DNA of 64,000 bases, taken from positions 3,749,072 through 3,813,071 of the forward strand of contig NZ_CP132480.1 of NCBI RefSeq assembly GCF_030770395.1. Direction: 5' to 3'. This document shows positions 28,819-41,332 of this stretch, in pieces; position 1 is the first letter of the stretch; every line of letters begins with the position of its first letter. Under the pieces are notes generated by a model. It saw only the letters and a list, made by a program, of their open reading frames with translations. It was not told the origin of the DNA and did not search any database. The position numbers and the translations under genes are program-made. Source of the DNA: Telluria beijingensis. Lineage in GTDB: Bacteria; Pseudomonadota; Gammaproteobacteria; Burkholderiales; Burkholderiaceae_D.

Positions 28819-29277
28819 TCAATGGAGGAGGCGCGGCTCCTGCTCGTCGTCGTCGCTGAACAGGTCGTCGAACATCAGCGCATCGGGTTCCTTGCCCTGG
28901 CTCCAGAGCACCATCAGCACAATGATCTTGAGCTTGCTCAAGGCGATCGGCGATTCATCGCAGGCCAGTGCGCGCTCGATGACGATCTCGCGCTGGATCG
29001 GGCCGAGCACCCTGGCGCTTTCGAGGAAGGCGATGAAGCCGATCGCAGCGCTGCCGAGCTCGATATATTCTTCGTCCACGTAATAGCGGGTGCCGGTGGA
29101 CGCGTCGATCGTTTCGGGCAAGGGCGCATCGGTGAGCCCGGTCAGCCAGTCGAGCGCTTCCGAGATTTCGATGTCGTCGAAGCCGACGGCGGACAGCTTG
29201 CGAGCCAGGGCTGCCGGCTCGGGGCAGGCGTCGGGACGGTAGTACGTCTCGTAGAGATAGACCAGGATGTCGAACAT
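28819..29277 (-). CDS. smg: Smg family protein (DUF494)
   Basis: A 152-residue protein from ATG 29277 ([20 protein letters not shown]). Longer in-frame extension upstream was rejected because the canonical start is here. The Smg/DUF494 family is conserved next to dprA and topA/topB in beta- and gammaproteobacteria; function is unknown. The C-terminal half is helical ([22 protein letters not shown]). It follows dprA by 212 bp with no gene between. Confidence 0.92.
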   Translation of the reverse strand: MFDILVYLYETYYRPDACPEPAALARKLSAVGFDDIEISEALDWLTGLTDAPLPETIDASTGTRYYVDEEYIELGSAAIGFIAFLESARVLGPIQREIVIERALACDESPIALSKLKIIVLMVLWSQGKEPDALMFDDLFSDDDEQEPRLLH

Positions 29278-29489
29278 AGTGACGCTACTGTAGCAGCTAA
29301 ACTTCGTGCGGCACAAGTAGAGCGCGCCTGTCACGCTGCCTCGTGGAAAAAACGTTGTATCCAAGCCTTGTTCGATCAGCCAGCTTACCAAAAACGATTA
29401 AAAACAAGAACATACAATTCGCAAACATCGTGTGACAGAGAACGTGCAGTCCATGGTTGGTGCATGAAACTGGCCCATATGGTGGACCG

Positions 29490-30617
29490 TCAGCGCCAGA
29501 TGCGCTGCACCCGCCCGCCCGGCAATTGGGCCACCAGGCCCGCCAGTTCAAGGTCCAGCAATCGCGCGCCGAGTTCGCTGGGGTCGGAGCCCAGCCGCTC
29601 CAGCAGCGCATCGAACGCCACCGGCTCATGCCCCAGCGCGCCGAGCAGGTCGTCGTCCGCGCCGGTGTCTTCATTGGCCTGCGCCCGGGCCTCTTGCTGC
29701 CCGACCGCGGCCAGCGGTGACACCCGCATCGCCAGCAGCACTTCATCGACCGTCTCGACCAGTTGCGCACCATCGCGGATCAGGCGGTGGCAGCCCTTGG
29801 CGAGCGCCGAGTGGATGGAACCCGGCAAGGCGAACACTTCCCGCCCTTGCTCCGCCGCCATCTGGGCCGTGATCAGGGAGCCGGACTGGGCCGCCGCCTC
29901 GATCACCAGCACGCCAGCCGCCAGGCCGCTGATCACGCGGTTGCGACGCGGGAAATTGGCGGCCAGCGGCGGCGTGCCCAGCGCGTATTCGCTGACGATG
30001 CAGCCATGTTCGGCGATGCGGTGGGCGAGCAGCCGGTTGCGCGCCGGGTACACGCGGTCGAGGCCGGTACCGACCACGGCGATGGTGGCGCCTGGCCCGC
30101 GCAGTGCGCCTTCATGGGCCGCGGTATCGATGCCCAGCGCCAGCCCCGACACCACGCACAGGCCGGCGCCGGACAGCGCCGCAGCGAAGGATTCGGCGTC
30201 GACCTTGCCCTGCACGCTCGCATTGCGGCTGCCGACCACGGCCACCAGCGGCCGCGCCAGCAATTCGATGCGGCCGGCAACGTACAGCAGCAGCGGCGGA
30301 TCGGGGATCTCGGCCAGCGCCGCCGGGTACAAGGGATCGTGGAAGGTGAGCAGATGATGGCCGGGCTCGGCCAGCCAGGCCAGGGTGGACTCGACCAGCG
30401 TCGTGAATGCCGGCGTGACCGGCGCACACAGGGCGTGCGCCTGGCCCGGGTTGACGTGGGCCGCCAGCGCGCCTGGCGTGGCCTGGAAGATGGCGCCGGG
30501 CGAGCCGAAGGCGGACAACAACGCGTGCGCGCTACGGCACCCAACCCCATCGGCCTGCTCCAGGCGCAGCCAGTCGGTCACGAGAGAGGTGCACGGGGCG
30601 TCGCGCTCGGCTGGCAT
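29490..30617 (-). CDS. dprA: DprA, DNA processing protein
   Basis: DprA loads RecA onto incoming single-stranded DNA during transformation. The 375-residue protein has the Rossmann-like core: AVVGSRNASVQG, SGLALGIDTAAHEGAL, VVGTGLDRVYPARNR and GVLVIEAAAQSGSLITA. The N-terminal SAM-like region (about 10-60) and the C-terminal winged-helix region (about 310-375) are both present. It lies 33 bp downstream of the LysM gene, in the LysM-dprA-smg-topB order. Confidence 0.96.
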   Translation of the reverse strand: MPAERDAPCTSLVTDWLRLEQADGVGCRSAHALLSAFGSPGAIFQATPGALAAHVNPGQAHALCAPVTPAFTTLVESTLAWLAEPGHHLLTFHDPLYPAALAEIPDPPLLLYVAGRIELLARPLVAVVGSRNASVQGKVDAESFAAALSGAGLCVVSGLALGIDTAAHEGALRGPGATIAVVGTGLDRVYPARNRLLAHRIAEHGCIVSEYALGTPPLAANFPRRNRVISGLAAGVLVIEAAAQSGSLITAQMAAEQGREVFALPGSIHSALAKGCHRLIRDGAQLVETVDEVLLAMRVSPLAAVGQQEARAQANEDTGADDDLLGALGHEPVAFDALLERLGSDPSELGARLLDLELAGLVAQLPGGRVQRIWR

Positions 30618-30650
30618 GGTGGGGGTTCCGTGGCCTGCACGGCCTGGTTT

Positions 30651-31787
30651 CTAGTCTGGTGATCGCGCCACGTCGCCCACCTGCGCCGGCGCCGTCACCT
30701 GCATGACCAAGCCGTACGAGACGTTCTTGAACACGCGGAAGATGAACAGGCTGCCGTATTGCTCGTCGGGCAGTTTCAACTGTTGCCGGCCCATGCCCAG
30801 GAAACCCCGGCTTTGTGGATCGGCCACAGTCTTCCCGAGATGATAGAGCTGCAGCACGGCGCCGACATCGAGTCCGTCAACCGTGCCCCGATTGACAGTG
30901 ACGACCTGGCTCTGTCCGGCGTAGGTGACACCGGAATAGATCGACATGATGCGGCCGTCGATCGCCTGCAGCGGCGCATGCGGCACGTAGTTGCGCACCG
31001 GAGTCGGCGGCGCCGGCACCAGCAGGTCGCCCACGCCCATCTCCTGCTTGGTATCGACCACCTGGAAGGTGTGCACGTCGACGCCGGGGGCGGCCGGCTT
31101 GACCAGCTTGACGGTGCCCAGGAAGGCGGCCTCGTGCGCCACTACCTTGCCGGTCTGCGGGTCCGTCAGCTGGCCGCCGGGGCGGAATACCTGGAACACC
31201 CTGCCATCGCCGATCGCGCCATGCACGTAGACGCGGTCGCCTTCTCCCAGGTAGACGCGGCCCTCTTGCGAGGCGGCGATGCGCGGCGCACCGGCCAATT
31301 CGTCGGCCTCGACTACCAGCGGCTGGGTCAGGTAAGGTTCGATCGCGCCCGCCGGAATCGCCGGCACCGCGTCGCGCGCCAGGTCGGCGCTGCGCACTTG
31401 CGGCGACAGGCGGGTCAGCGGCGGCGCATCGCGGCCGTCGCCGCCATCGCCGCCGCTGCCGGGACGCTGCAGGCTCAGGCGGCCGCGCTCGCGGTCGAAC
31501 CAGATGGTCTGGCCCGGATAGATCCAGTGCGGGTTGCGGATTTCGTCGCGGTTCATGCCCCAGACCTGGGGCCAGCACCAGGGATTGCGCAAGAAGGTGC
31601 CGGAAATATCCCATAAGGTATCGCCCTTGACCACGACATGCTTGTCGGGGGCGTCGGGGCGGAAGCTGCAACTGGCGCTCGCGGCGGCGCCGACAGCCGG
31701 GCTGGCGACCTGGGCCGAAGCACCGGCAGCGCATGCGAGCAAGGCCGCGGCTGCAGTACGGGCCACGACTGTGCTAAAATTTTTCAT
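30651..31787 (-). CDS. LysM domain-containing exported protein
   Basis: A 378-residue exported protein. The N-terminal signal peptide is clear (MKNFSTVVARTAAAALLACAAGASAQ). One LysM domain lies at about 48-97 (HVVVKGDTLWDISGTFL ... IYPGQTIWFD) and probably binds peptidoglycan. The remainder (about 115-378) has no motif I can name. It is upstream of dprA and divergent from def, an arrangement conserved in beta- and gammaproteobacteria. Confidence 0.92.
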   Translation of the reverse strand: MKNFSTVVARTAAAALLACAAGASAQVASPAVGAAASASCSFRPDAPDKHVVVKGDTLWDISGTFLRNPWCWPQVWGMNRDEIRNPHWIYPGQTIWFDRERGRLSLQRPGSGGDGGDGRDAPPLTRLSPQVRSADLARDAVPAIPAGAIEPYLTQPLVVEADELAGAPRIAASQEGRVYLGEGDRVYVHGAIGDGRVFQVFRPGGQLTDPQTGKVVAHEAAFLGTVKLVKPAAPGVDVHTFQVVDTKQEMGVGDLLVPAPPTPVRNYVPHAPLQAIDGRIMSIYSGVTYAGQSQVVTVNRGTVDGLDVGAVLQLYHLGKTVADPQSRGFLGMGRQQLKLPDEQYGSLFIFRVFKNVSYGLVMQVTAPAQVGDVARSPD

Positions 31788-32098
31788 TGAAGACGTCCGT
31801 TAAGTGCGGCGTTGAGGCCAGGCCGGGAACCGCTTCCGCCCTGGTGACGAAACCGAGCATCGCAGGCCGCATGGTCATCCTGTCCGCTGCGGCCAGGAAT
31901 GATACGACGTACCGCTCCCCGCTCACGGAAGGGTTGCTGTATAGAATCAAATTCTGCACATAAATCCCTGAACTAGCAAGACAAACGAGGTCTGCGCACC
32001 GGGGCGTGTGGCGAGTTTGCGTCCCTGCCCGCAGCCTGCATTGCCTGCATGCCAATACCCCGTTCAACCTAGATAACACCACCGAAATCCGATCCGAT
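31788..32098. promoter_or_regulatory. Divergent intergenic region between the LysM gene and def
   Basis: A 311 bp spacer without a supported gene. It must hold promoters for LysM-dprA (minus) and def-fmt (plus). An A/T-rich part near 31940-31965 is the likely promoter zone, but I cannot assign -35/-10 boxes with confidence. Confidence 0.5.
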
Positions 32099-32638
32099 AT
32101 GGCCCTTCTCGACATTCTCCGCTATCCCGACCCGCGCCTGCACAAGGTTGCCAAGCCGGTCACCGAATTCGGTACCGAGCGCCTGCGCAAGCTGGTGGCC
32201 GACATGGCGGAAACCATGTACGACGCGCCCGGCGTCGGCCTGGCCGCCACCCAGGTGGACGTGCACGAGCGCGTGGTCACCATCGACGTGACCGAAGCGC
32301 AAGAGAAGCTGATGGTCTTCATCAACCCCGAGATCACCTGGGCCAGCGACGAGAAGCTGGTCTACGACGAAGGCTGCCTGTCGGTGCCCGGCATCTATGA
32401 CGGCGTCGAGCGCCCGGCCCGGGTCAAGGTGCGCGCCTTCGACGTCGACGGCAAGGAATTCACCGTCGAAGCCGACGGCCTGCTGGCCGTGTGCATCCAG
32501 CACGAGATGGACCACCTGATGGGCAAGGTCTTCGTCGAATATCTGTCGCCGCTCAAGCGCAACCGCATCAAGGCCAAGCTGCAGAAGGAAGAGCGCGGCA
32601 TGCAGCGCGACGCCGCCCAGCGCGCCGGCCGCCGTTGA
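32099..32638 (+). CDS. def: Def, peptide deformylase
   Basis: Removes the formyl group from new proteins. The 179-residue protein has all three deformylase motifs: [15 protein letters not shown] and QHEMDHLMG (metal-binding HExxH). The ATG at 32099 gives the usual [15 protein letters not shown]-terminus. It is followed 14 bp later by fmt, the paired formyltransferase. Confidence 0.98.
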   Translation: MALLDILRYPDPRLHKVAKPVTEFGTERLRKLVADMAETMYDAPGVGLAATQVDVHERVVTIDVTEAQEKLMVFINPEITWASDEKLVYDEGCLSVPGIYDGVERPARVKVRAFDVDGKEFTVEADGLLAVCIQHEMDHLMGKVFVEYLSPLKRNRIKAKLQKEERGMQRDAAQRAGRR

Positions 32639-32652
32639 ACGCGGCGGCCCGC

Positions 32653-33600
32653 ATGAAAGTCGTCTTCGCCGGCACCCCCGAGTTCGCCGCCGTCGCCCTG
32701 CGTGCCCTGCACGAGGCCGGTTTCGAGATTCCGCTGGTCCTGACCCAGCCCGACCGCCCCGCCGGGCGCGGCATGCAGTTGCAGGCGTCAAGCGTGAAGC
32801 AGTATGCGCTGGCCCACGGCATGCCGGTGGCGCAGCCGCTGTCGCTGCGCATGGATGCGAAGGATCCGGAACGCGCCGCGCAGGCAGTCGCTGCGCATGA
32901 ACAGTTGCAGGCGCTCGACTACGACGTGATGGTGGTCGCGGCCTATGGCCTGATCCTGCCGCGCAGCACGCTCGACATCCGCCCCTGCATCAATATCCAC
33001 GGTTCGCTGCTGCCGCGCTGGCGCGGCGCGGCGCCGATCCACCGCGCGATCGAGGTGGGCGACCTGGAAACCGGCGTAACCATCATGGAGATGGAAGAAG
33101 GGCTCGATACGGGCCCGATGCTGACCATGGAGCGCGTGCCAATCGGGCCGCAGGACACCACCGGCAGCCTGCACGACACGCTGGCCGCGCTGGGCGGACG
33201 CATGATCGTCGAGGCGCTGCGCAAGATCGAGGCAGGCAGCGTGCAGGCGACGCCGCAGCCCGAAGAAGGCGTGACTTATGCGGCCAAGATCGGCAAGGAA
33301 GAAGCGAAGCTCGATTTCAGCCTGCCGGCCGAGGCGTTGGCGCGCAAGGTGCGAGCCTTCAATCCCTTCCCGGGCGCGAATGGGCTGGTGAATGGCGTGA
33401 CGGTGAAGTTCTGGTCCGCGCAGCCGGCCGACGGCAGCGGCGAACCGGGACAGGTCTTGCGCGCCGACGCGGATGGTGTCGTCATCGCCTGCGGCGAAGG
33501 TGCGCTGCGGGTGCTGGAGTTGCAAAAGCCGGGTGGCAGGCGCCTGGGGGCGGCGGAGTTCGTGAAGAGCTTTGCGCTGGCGGGCTTGAAGTTCGCCTGA
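32653..33600 (+). CDS. fmt: Fmt, methionyl-tRNA formyltransferase
   Basis: Adds the formyl group to initiator Met-tRNA. The 315-residue protein has the formyltransferase core: [19 protein letters not shown] at the N-terminus, the catalytic [16 protein letters not shown], and [16 protein letters not shown]. The C-terminal OB-like domain (about 210-315) is also present (AFNPFPGA). It is the second gene of def-fmt. Confidence 0.98.
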   Translation: MKVVFAGTPEFAAVALRALHEAGFEIPLVLTQPDRPAGRGMQLQASSVKQYALAHGMPVAQPLSLRMDAKDPERAAQAVAAHEQLQALDYDVMVVAAYGLILPRSTLDIRPCINIHGSLLPRWRGAAPIHRAIEVGDLETGVTIMEMEEGLDTGPMLTMERVPIGPQDTTGSLHDTLAALGGRMIVEALRKIEAGSVQATPQPEEGVTYAAKIGKEEAKLDFSLPAEALARKVRAFNPFPGANGLVNGVTVKFWSAQPADGSGEPGQVLRADADGVVIACGEGALRVLELQKPGGRRLGAAEFVKSFALAGLKFA

Positions 33601-33664
33601 GTCGCCCGCTGCACACAAGAAATCGTTTGCAAAAACCGTTCTTTTTGCCACTGGCAAAAAGAAC

Positions 33665-33763
33665 TCCCCGCGAAGGCGGGGACCCAAGTATTTAGCGCTG
33701 CCACTCCGGTCAAAGTAAGTGGTGCATTGAGAAACTTGGGTCCCCGCCTTCGCGGGGACGACG
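33665..33763. repeat. Inverted-repeat element, copy B (about 99 bp)
   Basis: Arms of 25 bp (33665-33689 and 33739-33763, the right one extending inward/outward to 30 bp as in copy C) are perfectly complementary, with tccccgcg as the hairpin half. It lies between the convergent genes fmt and the BrnA-like gene. The right arm is followed by a single 17 bp unit (cgttttcgagctaacga) similar to the tandem unit at 38161. Confidence 0.8.
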
Positions 33764-33811
33764 TTTTCGAGCTAACGAAGAAAGGCGTCGCAACGACGCC
33801 ATTCAGTCAAT

Positions 33812-34045
33812 TCATTCAACCTGCGACGTACGCTGGTTGTCCATGTGCTCACGCAGCACCTGGTTGATGCGGGTCTGGTAGCCGGGGCCTGCGCCCTTGA
33901 ACCATTCAAGCATATCCACATCCAGGCGGATCGTGACGATCTGTTTCACACCGTTGCTGCTGGCGACTTGTGGCTTCGACGACATTGCTGGCTCCGGGTT
34001 GCGGTCCATGGCTTGATCCCAATCCGGTTGATATTCTTTGTTCAT
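33812..34045 (-). CDS. BrnA-like antitoxin
   Basis: A 77-residue protein of the BrnA antitoxin type. It reads PDWDQAMDRNPEP near the start and has the ribbon-helix-helix core VKQIVTIRLDVDMLEWFKGA then GPGYQTRINQVLREHM, matching the BrnA pattern. BrnA normally neutralises and co-represses with the ribonuclease BrnT encoded just upstream; here only a broken remnant of brnT precedes it (see next). It is convergent with fmt and divergent from metH. Confidence 0.8.
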   Translation of the reverse strand: MNKEYQPDWDQAMDRNPEPAMSSKPQVASSNGVKQIVTIRLDVDMLEWFKGAGPGYQTRINQVLREHMDNQRTSQVE

Positions 34046-34144
34046 GCGGTTATCCCATCTTTACGTTCGCCACTCGTGGAGGCGGACCTTGATTGTCGTT
34101 GCGCCATGTATCGTAAAGATTGCAGCCACCCCATCAAATGTAAC
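34046..34144 (-). pseudogene. Remnant of a brnT toxin gene
   Basis: On the minus strand directly upstream of brnA, the open frame 34144-34061 reads VTFDGVAAIF and later LHEWRT before a stop. In BrnT the corresponding region is a V-x-F-x-x-A-x-x-F strand/helix followed by an HE(W/Y)GE motif. Shifting by one base after HEW gives GERKDGITA, as if one frameshift and a large deletion removed the rest. The region is short, so the call is tentative. Confidence 0.4.
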
Positions 34145-34285
34145 GCTATGTAACGCATGCGCACTTGAATACATAACGATACATACACAGGCCCTCCGCC
34201 GGGGCGATCCGGCCGCATGACGTATAATCGTAGACCGCCCAATGTCAATCGGCCTGTCAAGCCGCATCCTGGAAAAACCGCCATC

Positions 34286-38053
<3,768 letters not shown>

Positions 38054-38057
38054 TCAA

Positions 38058-38162
38058 CGTCGTTCCCGCGAAGGCGGGAACCCAAGTTCGCTTGAGCTGA
38101 TGATACGTTCGACGATATCGACTACTCGAAGTACTTGGGTTCCCGCCTGCGCGGGAACGACG
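38058..38162. repeat. Inverted-repeat element, copy C (105 bp)
   Basis: Arms 38058-38087 and 38133-38162 (30 bp) are complementary with one mismatch and are near-identical to copy A. The element begins 4 bp after the metH stop and lies between metH and the convergent EAL-HDOD gene. The right arm runs directly into the 17 bp tandem array. Confidence 0.85.
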
Positions 38163-38313
38163 TGCACGCGCTAACAACGTGCACGCGCTAACAACGTGCA
38201 CGCGCTAACTACGTGCACGCGCTAACAACGTGCTGGCGCTAACAACGGGCTGGCGCTAACAACGTGCTGGCGCTAACAACGGGCTGGCGCTAACAACGTG
38301 CTGGCGCTAACGA
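38161..38313. repeat. 17 bp tandem array, nine units
   Basis: Nine back-to-back units of 17 bp, starting at 38161, 38178, 38195, 38212, 38229, 38246, 38263, 38280 and 38297. The first four are cgtgcacgcgctaacaa (with one t/a change); the last five are cgtgctggcgctaacaa alternating with cgggctggcgctaacaa. All share gcgctaac. The array has no spacers, so it is not a CRISPR. It fills most of the gap between metH and the EAL-HDOD gene. Confidence 0.9.
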
Positions 38314-38328
38314 GTTTTTGCGGTCAAC

Positions 38329-39606
38329 TCAAATCGCGTACCGCACCACCTTGTCGCTCCACTCGAACGCCGACACCTCGAGCTCGGCCAGGTCGTCACC
38401 ATCCATCGACAGGGTCTTGAGCCCCGCCAGCAGCTCGTCGCCCTCGTCGTCCATGCGCTCGATCGACTCGGCCAGTTTCAGCAGCTCGCCGAAGAAGCCG
38501 GCCCGCTGCAGCAAGGCCGCGCGCACTTCGTCGATCACGGGGATCTGTTCCACGATGTCCATCATCGGCATGCAGAACAGCGTGTCCATCAGCGACATCA
38601 TGCCCACCGTGAAAGCGACGTCGGCGACGTTCTTCTGGCCGGGACGCAGGCGCTGGGCCAGCAGTTCCATCAGGCGCGCGCGGGTAGTGGCCAGCTGCAG
38701 CAAGGGGCTCTGGCTGTGGCCGCGCACGTCCGGTTCGGCATACAGCAGGATCTGCAGCCAGCGCTGCAGCTGGCGCCGGCCCAGCAGGCTCAAGGCCTGG
38801 CTGATCGATTCGATGCGCCGCCCGGCCCCCACCGCCGGCGTGTTCACCAGGCGCAGCAGGTTCAGGCCGATCGTCACCTCGCGTTTGACCAGGCGCTCGA
38901 TCTCGGCATTGTCGGCATCCGAGGTCACCAGGTTCATCAGGTCGAGCACCGTGACCTGCGATGGCGACAGCTTGCGGCTGGCGATCACCGACGGCTTGGC
39001 GAAATAATAGCCCTGGAAGTAGTCGAAGCCGATGTCGAGGCAGGTGCGGTATTCGGCATGGTCCTCGACCTTCTCGGCCACCAGCCGCTTGCCCGTGGTG
39101 CGCAGGCGCGGCGCCAGCGACAGCAGGGTCGCGGCCGGCAGCGCGCGCACGTCCATCTTGACGTACTCGATCACCGGCAGCAGGCGCGCCAGGGCCGGCC
39201 CGTGGGCCGCCGCCTCGGCTGCGAAACGGAAGCCATGCGAACACAGCGTGCGCATGCGCGCGATGACCTCGTCGTCCGGCTCGACCGAACCGACGATGTC
39301 CAGCACCGTGCGCTCGCGCGGCAGGAAGGCGAACATATCGCTCATCAGGACGTCCTTGTCGACGTTGATGAAGGCGTGGGCGTCGCCGATCGCGCGCGGC
39401 AGGCCGAGCTGGGACGCGTGGTGGATGACGCTGGCGCTGGCCGACAGCCCGGAATCGAAATGGGCCGGGCCCTGGGCGCTACCGCGGAACAGCAGCTCAT
39501 AGCCGAACAACGCCTGGTTGCGGTCCAGCACCGGCTGGCGTGCAAGGTAGAAGTTGCGCATGCGCAGGGGCTGGGTGGCCTCGTCGAGGCTGGCGGTATC
39601 GGTCAT
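38329..39606 (-). CDS. EAL-HDOD protein with degenerate EAL domain
   Basis: A 425-residue regulator-like protein with an N-terminal EAL-type domain (about 20-220) and a C-terminal HDOD domain (about 225-400). The EAL signature is YELLFR (E37). N81 (FINVD), K150 (VKMD), E178 (VAEKVE) and Q198 (YFQGYYFAK) remain, but the metal-binding ILEITE and DDFG motifs are lost: VLDIVG has D103 and G106, and FRFAAEAAA has A130-E131 in place of Asp-Asp. It is therefore unlikely to hydrolyse c-di-GMP. A paralogue at 57769 keeps these residues. Confidence 0.88.
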   Translation of the reverse strand: MTDTASLDEATQPLRMRNFYLARQPVLDRNQALFGYELLFRGSAQGPAHFDSGLSASASVIHHASQLGLPRAIGDAHAFINVDKDVLMSDMFAFLPRERTVLDIVGSVEPDDEVIARMRTLCSHGFRFAAEAAAHGPALARLLPVIEYVKMDVRALPAATLLSLAPRLRTTGKRLVAEKVEDHAEYRTCLDIGFDYFQGYYFAKPSVIASRKLSPSQVTVLDLMNLVTSDADNAEIERLVKREVTIGLNLLRLVNTPAVGAGRRIESISQALSLLGRRQLQRWLQILLYAEPDVRGHSQSPLLQLATTRARLMELLAQRLRPGQKNVADVAFTVGMMSLMDTLFCMPMMDIVEQIPVIDEVRAALLQRAGFFGELLKLAESIERMDDEGDELLAGLKTLSMDGDDLAELEVSAFEWSDKVVRYAI

Positions 39607-39680
39607 CTCGTTCTCATTCTCGCGTCAACAGGACTACTTTACCGCATCCACCGCGGTATGTGTCCTGTTGGCACCAGTAT

Positions 39681-40445
39681 TTACTGTGGCAAGCCGTCCA
39701 CGAACACCTTGAGTTCACCCGGCGCGAAATGGGTCCATTCCTCGTTCGTCGTCAGCGGCTCGGTGACGATGATCGCGACCCGATCGTTCGGCGTGGTCAC
39801 CTGCGAGAAGTCGACCGACAGGTCTTCGTCCGACAGGCAGGCCGTCACGAACGGATACTTGCGCACCACGTAGCACAGCTTGGTCGAGCAATGGGTGAAC
39901 AGCGCGGTACCGTCGGACAGCATCATATTGAAGGTGCCGTGGGCGGCGATGCCGGGAATGACGCGCTCGAGCAGGCCGCGCAAGGCCTCGCGGCCCGGCG
40001 CGGTGTCGCCGAATTCGCGGCGCATGCATTGCAGCAGGTAGCAGAAGGCCAGCTCGCTGTCGGTCGTGCCAACCGGGCGGAAGGCGCCGTCGAGCGTCGG
40101 TGCGAAATCCCTGAGGTCGCCGTTATGCGCGAAGACCCAGTAGCGGCCCCACAGTTCGCGCACGAAGGGATGGCAGTTTTCCAGCGCCACGTGGCCGACG
40201 GTGGCCTTGCGGATATGGGCGATGACGTTGGTGGACTTGATCGGATAGCGCTTGATCAGTTCGGCGATCGGCGAGGCGATGGCGGCCTGGTGGTCGACGA
40301 AGTGGCGTACGCCGCTGCCCTCGAAGAAGGCGATTCCCCAGCCGTCGTGGTGGGTGTCGGTACGGCCGCCGCGGTGGGCGAAGCCGGTAAAAGAGAAGAC
40401 AATGTCGGTTGGGACATTGCAGTTCATTCCGAGTAGCTGGCACAT
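39681..40445 (-). CDS. Class II glutamine amidotransferase (YafJ-like)
   Basis: A 254-residue protein from ATG 40445; the catalytic cysteine is residue 2 (MCQLLGMN), exposed after Met removal. Other Ntn-type glutaminase motifs are FAHRGGRTDTHHDGWGIAFF, AHIRKATVG and FAHNGDLRDF. There is no synthetase domain, so the ammonia acceptor is unknown. It lies between the EAL-HDOD gene and the DUF3567-like gene on the same strand. Confidence 0.92.
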   Translation of the reverse strand: MCQLLGMNCNVPTDIVFSFTGFAHRGGRTDTHHDGWGIAFFEGSGVRHFVDHQAAIASPIAELIKRYPIKSTNVIAHIRKATVGHVALENCHPFVRELWGRYWVFAHNGDLRDFAPTLDGAFRPVGTTDSELAFCYLLQCMRREFGDTAPGREALRGLLERVIPGIAAHGTFNMMLSDGTALFTHCSTKLCYVVRKYPFVTACLSDEDLSVDFSQVTTPNDRVAIIVTEPLTTNEEWTHFAPGELKVFVDGLPQ

Positions 40446-40517
40446 GGCGCGCAGCTTACCATGCCGAAGCCGGTAAGACAGCGCCATCGCCTTGAAAGAC
40501 AATGGCGCTGATGAACT

Positions 40518-40775
40518 TTAGTGCAGCACGACCGGCTGGCTCATGAGCGTGTCGTACGAGCCCAGGAAGTCGTCGATTTCTTCCATCGTCGGCTCGCTGG
40601 CAATCAGGTTGTTGACGTCGCGCCGGAACGATTGCGCGAGGCGGCCGCCGATGAAGGCCTCGCGCCGGCCGGCCTTGTCGACGATCTCGAAGCCGCCAAA
40701 TCGCAGCGCTTCGAGTTCACGGTCGACGCCGAACTCGACGACGCTGTACTGTTCGCTGTTATAGATCATGTTCAT
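40518..40775 (-). CDS. DUF3567-like small protein
   Basis: An 85-residue protein starting MNMIYNSEQYSVVEFGVDRE. The family is beta-proteobacterial and of unknown function. The C-terminal part (SEPTMEEIDDFLGSYDTLMSQP) is acidic and the whole is probably a cytosolic single-domain protein. Confidence in the family name is moderate because I recognise the N-terminus only. It lies 72 bp upstream of the amidotransferase gene. Confidence 0.75.
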   Translation of the reverse strand: MNMIYNSEQYSVVEFGVDRELEALRFGGFEIVDKAGRREAFIGGRLAQSFRRDVNNLIASEPTMEEIDDFLGSYDTLMSQPVVLH

Positions 40776-40894
40776 GATGACTCCTTCGATCAGAAATTAG
40801 TGCAACCCTGCGGCATGGCGGCGTACGGCAGGCTGTTCACTTCGCTTCAGAGGTGGGGCTGTCCGAACCGATTTCAAGACCATCACGATGTCGT

Positions 40895-41332
40895 TCAGGC
40901 TTGCACGGTCGGGCCCAGGGCCAACAGCTGATCGTATGGCGGCGCTGCAAGCCACGATCGCAACTGATCAAGGTGTTCGCTGCTCGCCAGGCCGATAAAC
41001 AACTGTCGAGGGCGTTGGCGTAACAGTCGATTCAATGTTACACGCAAAACGAGATTGCTGTCGCAGCACAGGCAACCGGGGGCGATCCGCACCACCTGCA
41101 GGCCGGGGCCGGATTCCAGGGGCGTGGCGGCCACGCCGAGTCCTTCGAGGATAACGGCGCTCAGGTCTTGTGCGGGAACGGACGCCCCCTCCCCGGCCGC
41201 AGGCGCGCCGGAGACGGAAGCGGGAGTGGCAACGACAGCAGGTATCGAAGGCGCGGCCAGCAGCGCCGCGATCGCCTGTTCGCGTGCGGCGGCGCTGGGC
41301 CCGGTGACGAGAACGGTGGCCGTGCGGGCCAT
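40895..41332 (-). CDS. G3E GTPase-like protein lacking the P-loop
   Basis: A 145-residue protein resembling the N-terminal half of COG0523/CobW metallochaperone GTPases, but reduced. The metal-binding CxCC motif is present at 86-90 (GCLCC), with the flanking NLVLRVTLNRLLRQRPRQLFIGLAS. The Walker A position reads TGPSAAAREQA, without GKT/S, so GTP binding is doubtful. The linker is Ala/Pro-rich. Its ATG overlaps the ntrX stop by one base (TGATG), so it is translated with ntrYX. Confidence 0.7.
   Translation of the reverse strand: MARTATVLVTGPSAAAREQAIAALLAAPSIPAVVATPASVSGAPAAGEGASVPAQDLSAVILEGLGVAATPLESGPGLQVVRIAPGCLCCDSNLVLRVTLNRLLRQRPRQLFIGLASSEHLDQLRSWLAAPPYDQLLALGPTVQA

Noticed and set aside
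31774..32115. A 113-residue minus-strand frame in the LysM/def spacer
   Set aside because: It spans the divergent promoter region, overlaps both neighbouring gene starts and has no family pattern or good RBS.
34146..34285. Cobalamin or SAM/SAH riboswitch before metH
   Set aside because: The leader is short and I see no conserved B12 box or SAH-type core; only a TATAAT-like box.
38161..38313. Possible CRISPR array
   Set aside because: Units are 17 bp and directly adjacent with no spacers, and no cas gene is near. It is a simple tandem repeat.
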